DNA from: Eimeria necatrix
Taxonomy: Eukaryota; Apicomplexa; Conoidasida; Eucoccidiorida; Eimeriidae
Assembly: GCF_000499385.1 (NCBI RefSeq)
Contig: NW_013655088.1
Span: 1-48,241, forward strand
Length of the DNA: 48,241 nt
Direction of reading: 5' to 3'
Shown: positions 1 through 10,196 of the stretch, piece by piece
How positions within the stretch are numbered: the stretch's first letter is position 1
Layout: every line of letters starts with the position of its first letter
Notes under the pieces: generated by a model
Seen by the model: the letters and a program-made list of their open reading frames with translations, nothing else
The model's database searches: none
What the model was told of the DNA's origin: nothing
Translations under genes and position numbers: made by a program

Positions 1-61
<61 letters not shown>

Positions 62-525
62 GGATTGTGCTGGTGTTGTTGCTCCTGCTGCTGCCCCAGA
101 GAGTGCTGCTGCTGCTGCAGACGATGCTGCTGCTGCAGATAATGCTGCTGCAGACGATGCTGCTGCTGCAGATAATGCTGCTGCGGCTGTTGCTGCTGCT
201 GCTGCTGCTGACGCTCCTTCTGTGGATGATGCTGCTGCAGATGCTGCTGCTGCTGCTGCTGCAGATGATGGTGACTGTTATGGGAAAATTGGCGCTTTTG
301 CTGCTGCTACTGCTGCTGCTGCTCCCGCTGCTGCTGCTGCTGCTACTGCTGCTGCTGCTGCTGCTGTCGACTTCGCATTCTTTTGCGCACAATGTCTTTG
401 TACACCATTTGGCCATTTGCGTTTATCATTTCGTTTATTTTATTTTATTAATTTAATTTAATTTAGTTTAATTTAATTATTTATTTTTATTTAATTTAAT
501 TGTTTTATTAATTATTTTATTTTAG
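1..525. repeat. CTG-repeat tract and AT-rich intron-like DNA
   Basis: Positions 1-60 are pure CTG. The next 300 bases are CTG-rich with interruptions such as CAGACGATG. After about 365 the sequence turns T-rich and ends in a strong acceptor (TTTTAG) at 525, directly before the first recognisable PAN2 exon. No frame here matches the part of PAN2 expected upstream. I read it as the 3' part of a PAN2 intron, so earlier exons lie beyond the left edge. The open frames here are poly-Leu or poly-Ala reads of the repeat and are not supported as genes. Confidence 0.6.
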
Positions 526-1239
526 GTTTTGTCGCTGCCGCTCTATTTGCTGCTGAGGGTTAATGCCCTCAAAGACATAAACCTCTGGAGGTCTGGAGGC
601 CGGAGGTTTTTGAAGAAAAGAATTTACATCAAGTTATCCAATCAGGTTTTCTAAACCCTAAACCCCAAACCCTAAACCCTAAACCCTAAACCCTAAACCC
701 TTGGGCGCCACCTGAGAGCTTTCTGTGCCTTCGCGGCGTTCGCCCTGCCGAATAGATCGAGCCGTAGCTTCTAGGGTTTAGGGTTTAGGGTTTAGGGTTT
801 AGCGTTCGGGGTTTAGGGTTTAGGGTTTAGGGTTCGGGGTTTAGGGTTTAGGGTTTAGGGTTTAGGGTTTAGGGTTTAGGGTTTAGGGTTTTGCGCAGGA
901 CGTGGAGGTATCCGAAACTGCTGCCCCAGGGTTTGTTCGCTACGACCTTGTCAGTACCCTTTTTGCAGTTTTGCCCGTAGGGGGGCCCCCAGGGGGCCCC
1001 CCGGGGGGCCCCCCGGGCTGGGGCTGGGGGCCCCCCGTGCAGCTTCATTTGCTAAAGCAGCAAATTCAGAAAGAAGAGGAAGAGCAGCAGCAGCAGCAGA
1101 AGAAAGCAGCTGCCACCTTGTGCTGCATGTTCGGTAGGAAGTCCCTAAACCCTAAACCCTAAACCCTAAACCCTAAACCCTAGGGTCTAGCGCGGGGCGG
1201 GCTGCGGGCGCTGGGCTGGCGCTGTTCCGTGCTGCTGCA

Positions 1240-1276
<37 letters not shown>

Positions 1277-1405
1277 TAGGGTCCCTGAGGCTTACTGTAC
1301 GCTGGAAGTGCAGCAGCAGCAGCAGCAGCTGAAGCAGAAGCAGCAGCGGCGCCAGCAGCAGCACGGCGAGAACCCCCAGCAGCAGCGGGACCGCAACGAC
1401 CCCCC

Positions 1406-1452
<47 letters not shown>

Positions 1453-2015
1453 GGCTGTGCATAAACGACTTCGTTTTGTCTTTTTGTCGAAGTCGATCTG
1501 TTTCCAACTTTTCTTATTCTTGGAAATTCCCTGCAGTGGTTTGTTATGCCCGCGGAGACACAAAAAGGGGAGACGCAATAAACCTCGGCCTTTTCAACAG
1601 GGTCTGCAAACCCTAAACCCTAAACCCTAAACCCCAAACCCTAAACCCTAAGCCCTAGCGCCACAGCCTCGGGAGACTGAAGGCGCCCGCAGCGCCTTCG
1701 CCCCGCTGCTGAGGTCGAGCGGGGCCCGCGAGGGTTTAGCTTCCGGCCCAGGATCTAGGGCTTAGGGTTTAGGGTTTAGGGTTTAGGGTTTAGGGTTTAG
1801 GGTTTAGGGTTTGCGCGCAGGGGCTGTGCAGCGGGGGCCCCGCGCTGCTGCTGGAGGGGGACCGGCTGCTGCCAGTTGCTGCTCCTGCGGAAAGTCCCTT
1901 CTCTTTAATTTGCTTCTCCAAAGACTTCAACTTTTCAGTCCATCCTGCTGCCCCCAGGCAGCCCGCCACCTTCACGCCCCTCTGTCCGCTGCTGCTGCTG
2001 CTGCTGCTGCTGCAG

Positions 2016-2059
<44 letters not shown>

Positions 2060-3270
2060 CTGCAGTGCTGCTGCTCTTGCTGCAGTGCTGCTGCTGCTGC
2101 AGTGCTGCTGCTGCTGCTCCACTCCTGCTGCTGCAGTGCTGCTGCTCCTGCTGCTGCTGCTGCTGCAGTGCTGCTGCTCTTGCTGCTGCTGCAGTGCTGC
2201 TGCTGCTGCTGCTGCTGCACCCATCCCTCTTTCTGCATTTGCATTTTAGTTTTGTTCCTCTTTGTGAGTCTTTTGCTTCTGCATGCAGCCCCAACAGAGT
2301 TGCTGCGAATGCAAGTCGCCAGAATCCGAATTGAAAAACATTTAAATCAAAATAATAAAACCAACTCCACCAGGGGGCCCCCAGGGGCCCCCCCAGCCCT
2401 AGAAGACAGGGGGCCCCCAGACGGGGCCCCCGGAGCCCCCCCGGGGGCCCCTGCGGGGGCCCCCGGGGGCCCCCCTGGGGCCCCCGAGGCCGCAGCAGGG
2501 GCCCCAGGGGGCCCCTCGGGGGCCCCCGGGGGCCCCCCAGGGGCCCCTGGAGGGGCCCCCAGGGGCCCCCCGGGGGCCCCCGGGGGCCCCCCGGGGGCCC
2601 CTAGAAATAGGGGGGCCCCCGAAGAAATAGATGGAGTGGAATTGTCGAGCGAGGGTTTTGTTGTTGGAGTTGACGCAGAGTTTGTTGCAGAAGTGACAGA
2701 AGCAGCAGAAATAGACCAAGATGGACGCAAAGAGATTCTGCAGGGGTCTTCGCTGGCGCTGGCGAGGCACGCGAGGGTTTAGGGTTTAGGGTTTAGGGTT
2801 TAGGGTTTAGGGTTTTGGAGCGGGCGGGAGGGCTGCGCTGTCCTCCGCAGGCAGGAGTTGCGACGCAGAGTTCGCGTTTCAGGGTTTAGGGTTTAGGGTT
2901 TAGGGTTTAGGGTTTAGGGTTTAGGGTTTGTGGCTAAGGCTGAGTCTGGTGCGGGGCCAGGGGCCCCTAGAAGAGGTCCCCTTCATCGACCATTATGTGC
3001 TCTTCAAGAAACCCCCCAAGGACTGCCTCACTAGGTAAACCCTAAACCCTAAACCCTAAACCCTAAACCCTAAACCCTTGCAGCTGCAGCGTGAGTAATT
3101 GTGTTATTTGCTGGAGATGATAAAAAGAATTAATTCTTTTCAATTTAATTTCTTTTTCTTCAAATTTCTTTCTTGCGCTTTTCGCTGCCGCTGCAGCTCC
3201 TCAAAATCCTCCCAATTGACACACTCATCTGCTCAACTAAATCACTTTATTTATTTTTTATTTTATTCAT

Positions 3271-3337
<67 letters not shown>

Positions 3338-4143
3338 TATTCTCGTTTTTATTTTTAGATTCTCTGGACTGCGCGCTGAGGATTTGAGTTTGACGGATTC
3401 GGTCGTGTGGCTGTCGACTCGGAAATCCATTTTGCAGAAAATGCGATTTCTCGTGGATTGCAAGTGCATGTGGGGAAACAAATGAAATAAAAGGAATAAA
3501 ATAGCAAATAAAGGACTTTTAAACGAGAAAATAACAAATAATAAAAGAAATAAACTCCCAAAGTCGAAAAAGTTGCATTCTGCATTTACTGCCAAAAGTT
3601 GAGGTGTACGTACACCTGGGAGCCGGCGCTTCGCTTCCGGCGGCACTTCGCCGCCGTTTTCTGCGCTTTTTGGCCGGGAAAAAAGCGGAAAAGAAGAACT
3701 TAAAATAATAAATGGATTAAATAACAAATTGAATCTTTTTGAGGGCTGTTTGGAGGTGTTTGCAGCTTCGTGGGCCACGGACTGCAGCAGGACTTCCGGG
3801 TGATGAACCTCTACGTGCCTGCGCAGCAAGTCATTGACACTGCTTATCTTTTTCGCATTCCTGGCCGCCGTCTTTTGTCTTTAAAGTTTCTTTCTGCATT
3901 TATTTTGCAAAAAAATATTCAAAATAAAACTCACGACTCAATTGAGGACGCGCAGACCTCTCTGCGCCTCTTCAGGTGACTTTCCTCTTTTCGCCTTTTG
4001 CCACTTCTGCCATTAATGCCATTAACGCCCCTTTGGCTTTTGTGAACATTTGCTGCATTTGCGCGCATTTGTATTTCTGCTTATTTATATTTGTTTATTT
4101 ATTTCTGTATATGAATATATATATATTTTATAATATATATATG

Positions 4144-4174
<31 letters not shown>

Positions 4175-4199
4175 GTATCACCTATATATAGAGATGTAT

Positions 4200-4231
<32 letters not shown>

Positions 4232-4323
4232 TTATGTGCAGAAAGAGAGAAGTTAAATTAATTCTTTTATTGCATATAAGTCCAATAATTATACGCATGC
4301 AAATCAATATAATAGACATTTAG
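526..4323 (+). CDS. PAN2: PAN2 poly(A)-specific ribonuclease catalytic subunit, 3' part
   Basis: PAN2 is the nuclease of the cytoplasmic PAN2-PAN3 complex that trims mRNA poly(A) tails. Exons: 526-645, 899-1140, 1280-1601, 1821-1983, 2631-2766, 2939-3034, 3359-3469, 3766-3975, and tentatively 4242-4323. All splice phases agree. The first three exons match the end of the ubiquitin-hydrolase-like pseudoprotease domain (GFVRYDL; QQWLCINDF, then W 17 residues on, WKFPAVV). The others match the DEDDh exonuclease: VGVDAEF (Asp 2672-2674, Glu 2678-2680), VRGQGPLEEVPFIDHY, MRFLVDC, GHGLQQDFRV (Asp 3791-3793) and THDSIEDA (His 3932-3934, Asp 3947-3949). The acidic set is intact, so the enzyme is probably active. 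Oddities are a GGP/Gln-rich insertion in exon 2 (977-1042 could instead be a 66-bp intron), 16 CAG codons in exon 3, and a GC-AG intron after 2766. The N-terminal WD40 part lies outside the window. The last exon is weak. Confidence 0.9.
646..898 (+). repeat. PAN2 intron built of inverted telomere-like arms
   Basis: After the donor (CAG|GTTTTC) the sense strand runs CCCTAAA repeats (about 653-700). A roughly 70-base unique segment follows, then TTTAGGG repeats (about 771-891), then the acceptor end TTTTGCGCAG. The two arms are complementary, so the transcript could fold into a long hairpin that brings the splice sites together. The loop holds GCGCCAC at 705, GCCTTCGC at 727, TCGAGC at 757 and TAGCTTC at 765, blocks that recur in the same order in the intron at 1602-1820. 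Confidence 0.8.
1141..1279 (+). repeat. PAN2 intron: CCCTAAA at donor, CTG tract at acceptor
   Basis: The donor AA|GTCCCTAAACCC runs straight into five heptamers. The last part is GC-rich, then a CTG tract ending in CTGTAG supplies the acceptor. Joining 1140 to 1280 keeps the frame and gives the residues KVPEAY, matching a conserved stretch of the PAN2 pseudoprotease domain. Confidence 0.75.
1602..1820 (+). repeat. PAN2 intron with inverted telomere-like arms, second copy
   Basis: CCCTAAA repeats (1609-1652) follow the donor AGG|GTCTGC. A unique loop of about 85 bases follows, then TTTAGGG repeats (1750-1812) and the acceptor TTTGCGCGCAG. The loop carries GCGCCAC at 1658, GCCTTCGC at 1694, TCGAGC at 1715 and TAGCTTC at 1737, in the same order as the intron at 646-898. 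It also holds the string GCGAGGGTTTAG at 1728, which recurs at the GC-donor introns. Confidence 0.8.
1984..2630 (+). repeat. PAN2 intron: CTG tract plus GGGGGCCCC array
   Basis: Positions 1987-2218 are CTG-rich with many CTGCAG interruptions. Positions 2370-2620 are a dense array of GGGGGCCCC-type units, self-complementary and extremely GC-rich. The donor is CTCT|GTCCGC and the acceptor GAAATAG. Splicing 1983 to 2631 restores an ungapped match to PAN2 (TFTPL followed 16 residues later by VDAEF). A long open frame runs through this block, but the splice phase and homology favour an intron. Confidence 0.7.
2767..2938 (+). repeat. PAN2 GC-AG intron with TTTAGGG repeats at both ends
   Basis: The only donor that keeps the frame and the PAN2 alignment (LALAR|LSLVRGQG) is AG|GCACGCG, a GC-type donor. 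It is followed at once by GAGGGTTTAGGG and further heptamers (2776-2812). A 68-base unique segment follows, then a second heptamer array (2881-2929) and the acceptor GGCTAAG. A canonical GT exists ten bases later but breaks the phase. Confidence 0.65.
3035..3358 (+). repeat. PAN2 intron: telomere-like donor and TTTA microsatellite
   Basis: The splice donor is itself part of the heptamer array: AG|GTAAACCCTAAACCC, with repeats to 3077. The second half contains an uninterrupted ATTT/TTTA microsatellite (about 3268-3338) forming a T-rich tract before the acceptor TTTTTAG. Confidence 0.75.
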
Positions 4324-6177
4324 ACAAATATATATATCTATATATTTTATAAATATATATGTTATATATATGATATATATATATATATTTATTTATTTAT
4401 TTTAAAAGGTATTTTTGAAAACGCATGCATGCACTTGAAAGGAAGAAAAGATAAAAGAGTTGGCCAAATGGATTTATTTTATTTTTAATTTTTTGATTTA
4501 AATTAAAAATAAAAAAATAAATTTAAAAGTCAATAAGTGAAATCATCTGCAGCAAAAGCAGTAAAGACACCGCGAGATTAAAATGCAGCAAATAAATAAA
4601 TAATTGAAAACAAATAAATAAATAAATGAATAATAAATAAACGAAAATAAATAATAAATAAATGAAGTAATAAAAAATGAATATAATAAATAAATAAATA
4701 AACATAAATAAATAAATAAATGGGAGTAAATAAATGAATGAATAGCTGGAAATAAATAAATAAATAAATAAATAGCTGGAAACGAATAACTAAATAAACA
4801 AATGAAAATAAATAAATGAAAATAAATAAATGAAATTTATTTAGTAAAATATAACTGTCAGCAATAAATGCTTGCCTGGCAGTAAATTATTAAAAGACTT
4901 TCATTTTTGTTTATTTAAAAGAAATGGTATTATTTTAATGCCGTTTTTGAATTTTGCCATTAACGCATATCTGCTGTTTAACTTCCCTTTTGAACTTTTT
5001 TAAATTCCAATTAAAACAACTATAATAAAGAAGTTCAAATTAAAACAATTAAGTTCAAAGTAAAACAATTAAGTTCAAATTAAAACAATTAAAATGACTT
5101 TAATGGGGGAAAAGTTTGCATTTGAACTTTCCAAGTTTTGCTGCTGCACTTGGGGTGTATGTACACAGGAAGTATCTGCAGCTGCGGCGCTCGGGGTGTC
5201 TGTACAGCTGCTTGGAGCAACTTTACCAATACGGGAGGCTTTTGAACTTTTCGCCTCCCGCGTTGCCGCTAAAAGACTTTTTGGAAAGTCCAAAAGAACA
5301 AAAAGAAATAAATGAAAACAAATTTCCAAATAGCTCGAGCTTTCCGCGCTGAAGGAAGCTCTCCGGGTGTACAGACAGCTCCGGAAACGAAACGAAAGAA
5401 CCTTTTTTGACCTCAGCAACTAACATAATTATTTTTTAAATAGTTTTCAAAAAAAAGGTCTTCAAAAGCTCTTTTAAACCATAAAATGAGTTTAGAAACG
5501 AAAGCTTGTTGAGGTGTACGTACACCTGAGCACACGCGCTGTACGTACAGCACAGAAGCCGCGTCTTATTTTATTTTTCAGATGAGATATTTGCGAAATA
5601 AAAACAGATTTATTTTATCCAAAATGCAAATGTAATTTGTTTATTTATTTATTCGAAGAGGCGTTTCTTTACAAATCGAAAGATGCATAAATGCATGCAT
5701 ATTTAAATGTGTTATTCATATTTTTATTTTAATCCTTTTTTCATTATGCTTATCTATACATTTATATATATTTTTGTCCCTAAACATGTATGGCATTTAA
5801 AACTATATATCTTTCATCCATTTATATATTTATTTATTTATAGTTAAAGCCCCTATGCATGCATGCATGTAATACGCACTGAGTCGTTTATATTATTTGT
5901 ATTCATATTAATATTCAATTTTTATTTGTAAAAATAAAAAATAAAATATATTTCTCGAAGTCTGTAGATTTTGTTTCCACGAGCACTTTGAAGAAGATGT
6001 CTGTGTGTCCTCACTAATGCAAAAAGATGTTTCAAATTATCTGAATTTCATTTTTACTTCTTTTGTTTGCAATAATGAACTATAAACGTCGTGAAGTCTA
6101 TTTGCACCTCTTTGGAGAAAGAAAAACTTATTTGGCGATGCAAAGTGGTCGAAAAAAGACAAAAATTCCTTTTCTCG

Positions 6178-6237
6178 GGTGTACGTACACCTGGTGTACG
6201 TACACCCGGTGTACGTACACCAGGTGTACGTACACCC
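6178..6237. promoter_or_regulatory. Four tandem copies of palindrome GGTGTACGTACACC
   Basis: Four near-perfect palindromes lie head to tail, each GTGTACGTACAC flanked alternately by CC and GG. Single copies or close variants (GTGTCTGTACAC, GTGTACAGACAC) occur at about 3602, 5154, 5195, 5365, 5512, 5539, 6361, 7753, 8120, 8140, 13404, 14471 and 38691. The core contains GTGTAC on both strands, which fits the GNGTAC site known for the Plasmodium regulator AP2-G. A role as a transcription-factor site is inference. Confidence 0.5.
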
Positions 6238-6540
6238 GAGTGGAAAGCAGTGGATTTGTTTGGTTTCTAAAAACCCAACTTGGGATTTTCGAAAATGAAT
6301 TAATTTTAGAAAACTGTGAAGTCAAAAGGGAAGAAATTTTGCAAAGTTCTGGCGGCCTTCAGGTGTACAGACACCTCACCGCTGCGACATGCATCTTAAT
6401 TTGCAAGAAGAGGAAATAAAATTTTCCGACTTTTTGCAAACAAGATATATTTGTGGGGATAAAATTATAATTTATTCTACATGTTATAAAACATATTTGT
6501 AATATATTTTATAACATATATATATCTAAAATATACACTA

Positions 6541-6543
<3 letters not shown>

Positions 6544-6613
<70 letters not shown>
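6544..6613. repeat. TA dinucleotide microsatellite
   Basis: About 35 uninterrupted TA units end in TGCATGCATGCA. Smaller TA-rich patches occur at 4100-4400 and 37340-37760. Confidence 0.9.
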
Positions 6614-6616
<3 letters not shown>

Positions 6617-6959
6617 TGCATGCATAAACACATATACATAAATAAACACATATATATATATATATTTTGTGTTGGTGAAACACATTTAAATGGTTTTGAG
6701 AAAAAATAAATTTGCGGAAAAGAGTTTGTTGCATATAAACGTCTCTAAATAGCATTTGTTTGTTTTGAATTTGTTATTTAAATTGCATTTAATTATATTT
6801 CAGTTAAATTCAAATTCTCCATTTCTGCATTTATTCATATAAAAGCACATTCAGTTGTCTAAGGCGGCAAAAATACTACTAAAACTAATTAATAGTTTGC
6901 AGTTGCTAAATCAAAAGCCCCACTGACGGCCTGCTTCCTGCTGCTGCTGCTGCTGCCAC

Positions 6960-6990
<31 letters not shown>

Positions 6991-8414
6991 ACGGCTGATG
7001 CTGCTGCTGCTGCTGCTGCTGCTGGTACCCCTGCTGCTGCTGCTGCTGCTGCTGCTGCTAAGAAGCTGGTTTGCTTGCTCTTCGTCGGATGCATGCGGCT
7101 TTTGCAAATAAATTCAAATTTGAAATAAATGAATTATTAATCTGCTGAATTGCCGCACTTGAAATAATTTGAATTATTTGTTTGCAAATTGGAACACTGC
7201 GCAGCTGAAGGGCTGTTTTAGTAAGTGGGAATTAAATAAAAAATAATAAAATAAAATGTGAATATAATGAAATGTATTTATTTTAAAGCAAAGACTCCAG
7301 TGGAAATTAGAATAATGCATTGACGGGTTTATTATTAGAACAAGGGATTAAATAAAGAAGAACAGAATTGTGGAAACGCACAAGTCCACGATTTCGATGA
7401 ACTGCAGTTCAACTAATTGCTGCAGCAGCAGCAGCAGCAGCAGCAGCAGCGGGAGTTTGAGGGGGAGGAAAGTGGAGAAAATAATGGAAATGAATAAATG
7501 AACAGTGAAATAAAATGGAGTTGTTGGAAACGGAAGAAAGAACATAATTGGAAGAATTCAAATTTGCTGCTGCTGCTGGCTGGCATTGCTGCGGCGTCTG
7601 CGCCCGCAGCCGCGGGCGCCGAGCGAAGAGAAACAAAAACAAAACACAACTTGAAATAAATTGCAAAAGATTGCAAAGAATTAATTACAAAAGAACTCAA
7701 CTGAATGCAGTTGCACTTAACCGCAATTAACGGGCGCAGGCGCACCGCGGGCAGCTGTACGTACACCCGAACGAGGCACCGCGAAGCGGCGGGAAGAACT
7801 CCGAAATGGAAAACTTTTTCACAACTAATTCCACTTTTGAAAATAAAATTGAATTAAAACAATAAAAAGAAACAAAATCAACTAAAGCCGCAAGGCGAGA
7901 CAGACAGTCATAAAAGCCACTGCGGCGACGGCGCACACTGTGCAACGGCTGCAAGATTCTGTTCCCGGTCCCATTGGAAGCAATTGCGTGAACTTGGACT
8001 TTATTTTCGAATTCTTTTTAATTATTTTTATAATTATTTCACTTTTATTTCCATTTTCACTTCCCTCCGCTTTCAATTTCTCCAACTCGTTTCCCCCGCC
8101 GACCGCCGCGCCGGACTGCGGTGTCTGTACACCGCGCGCAGTGTCTGTACACCTGCCGCCCCCGGGCGGCTTTCCACACACATCGAGACTGCCACTTTGC
8201 TTCTCTTCATTGCGGCGCGCCGCAGCAGCAGCAGCTGCTGCTGCAGCAGCTGCTGCAGCTGCTGCAGCAGCTGCTGCTGCTGCTGCAGCTTCACATAAAA
8301 TGAACAAACTCACACAAGTGACAGCTTGCGAGTTCATTCTTCGCAGTTCAAATTCAGAGCTCGCGAGACACCCCAGAGGCCCTTCCTAGCCGGTCTTTGC
8401 CGGGCGCTCCCCCT

Positions 8415-8461
<47 letters not shown>

Positions 8462-8966
8462 TTATTTATTATTTATTTATTTATTTATATTTACTATTTG
8501 TTTTCTACTTGGGCTTTCTCTGTGCCTCGCTGAGACCTCGCTGGCCCTTTTGGCCCCACATCTCCTCCCTCCATTGCTGCTGAACTTGCTGCTGCTGCTG
8601 CTGCAGGCGCTACCTGCTGCTGCCGCTGCTGCAGCGGCTGCTGCTCTTCCTGCTGTGGCGTCGGCCTCTGCTGCTGCTGCTGCTGCTGCTGCTGCAGGGT
8701 TGCCGCTCCCGCTGCAGCCGCCATTGCTGCTGCTGCAGGGCCCCTGTCGCTGCTTCCTCAGTGGCTGCTGCTGCCTTCGCTGCTCCAGCAGGGGCCCCTG
8801 CTGCTCCTGTCCTGCTGCTCCTGCTGCTGCTGCAGTGGCTGCTGCTGCTGCTGCAGTTGCTGCTGCAGCTGCTGCCAGCTGCAGCTGCTACTAACGCTGC
8901 CTTCTCCCGCGGCTCTATGCGCCCGTTCGCCGCACCCACACATCCTCTGCCAGCGTTGGCTGCCGC

Positions 8967-9004
<38 letters not shown>

Positions 9005-9006
<2 letters not shown>

Positions 9007-9108
9007 ACTGCGGCTGCTGCTGCTGCTTCTGCCCCCCCCGCTGCATCTGCTGCCACCGCTGTTGCAGCGGTGTCAGCGGCTTCGCGGGCTGCTGCTGCTG
9101 GGGCTGTC

Positions 9109-9149
<41 letters not shown>

Positions 9150-9962
9150 ACGGGTGGGTGAAGCAGTGACCGCCGCTGCCACGGCGACGTTGGCTGCTGC
9201 GGCGTTGGCTGCTGCTGCGGCGTTGGCTGCTGCTGCGGAGTTGGCCGCTGCTGCGGAGTTTGCTGCTGCTGCGGCGTTGGCTGCTGCTGCGGCGTTGGCT
9301 GCTGCTGCGGCTTTGGCCACTGCTGCGGCTTTGGCTGCTGCTGCGGCGTTGGCTGCTGCTGCGGCGTTGGCCGCTGCTGCGGCGTTAGCTGCTGCTGCGG
9401 AGTTTGCTGCTGCTGCGGAGTTTGCTGCTGCTGCGGCGTTGGCCGCTGCTGCGGCGTCGGCCGCTGCTGCGGCGTTGGCTGCTGCTGCGGAGTTTGCTGC
9501 TGCTGCGGCGTTGGCTGCTGCTGCGGCATTGGCCGCTGCTGCGGCGTTGGCCGCTGCTGCGGCGTTGGCTGCTGCTGCTGCTGCTGCTGCGTCTGCTGCA
9601 GCAGCGACTGCGAGCGCGGCTGCAGCTGCGGTGATGGCTGCCGTTGTAACAGCTGCCGCTGCAGTGGCTGGTGCAGTGGCTGCTGCAGTTGCTGCTGCAG
9701 TTGCTGCTGCAGTTGCTGCTGCAGTTGCTGCTGCAGTTGCTGCTGCAGTTGCTGCTGCTGCGACTGTTGCTGCATCATTGTTCGCAGCAGTTCTTGCTGC
9801 TGCTGCTGCAGTGCGCGGTTCTCGTCCGGCTGCTGCTGCGGCCGTTGGTCCAGCAATGATTGCAGCAGTTCTTGCTGCTGCTGCTGCAGCTGACGGTACC
9901 AGTCGGGCTGCTGCTCCTGCTGCCCCTCCTGCTGCTGCTGCCCCTGCTGCTGCCCCTGCTGC

Positions 9963-10010
<48 letters not shown>

Positions 10011-10143
10011 TGAATCTTTTCGACAATGGAGTACCCCACAGTCACGAGTTTTTTCAAAATGTCCAGGCGGGGACTTTCGCCGACCATCTTCAGCAGCGTC
10101 TTGTGGGCTTCGTCTGCGTTCTTGACCACTTGGGCGAGAGGCA

Positions 10144-10196
<53 letters not shown>

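Larger units (their letters stand above)
4324..9004. other. Intergenic AT-rich region without convincing genes
   Basis: This lies between the end of PAN2 (plus strand) and the end of the first family gene (minus strand), so the flanking genes converge. It holds AAAT/TTTA microsatellites (4580-4830 and 8414-8488), TA repeats (6544-6613), CTG tracts (6941-7062, 7424-7450), CAGCTG-type tracts (8221-8290) and many GTGTACGTACAC palindromes. Open frames are short and run through repeats or palindromes. The frame at 6063-6419 crosses four tandem palindromes and is not supported. A distant last PAN2 exon could lie here unnoticed. Confidence 0.55.

Noticed and set aside
1..363. CRISPR-like or other regularly spaced array
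   Set aside because: Simple CTG microsatellite without spacers. The genome is eukaryotic.
649..893. True chromosome end or telomere fusion point
   Set aside because: The heptamer arrays are short, face each other, and lie between phase-compatible exons of the same gene, with many more arrays across the window. They are interstitial.
1811..2782. 323-residue plus-strand frame running through PAN2 exons 4 and 5 and the intron between them
   Set aside because: Only its last 45 codons match PAN2. Upstream it is in the wrong frame for exon 4, whose TFTPL residues need a different frame and a splice at 1983/2631.
6063..6419. 118-residue frame containing CTYTRCTYTR repeats
   Set aside because: The Cys-Thr-Tyr-Thr repeat is simply the translated GTGTACGTACAC array. 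No start context, family or splice support.
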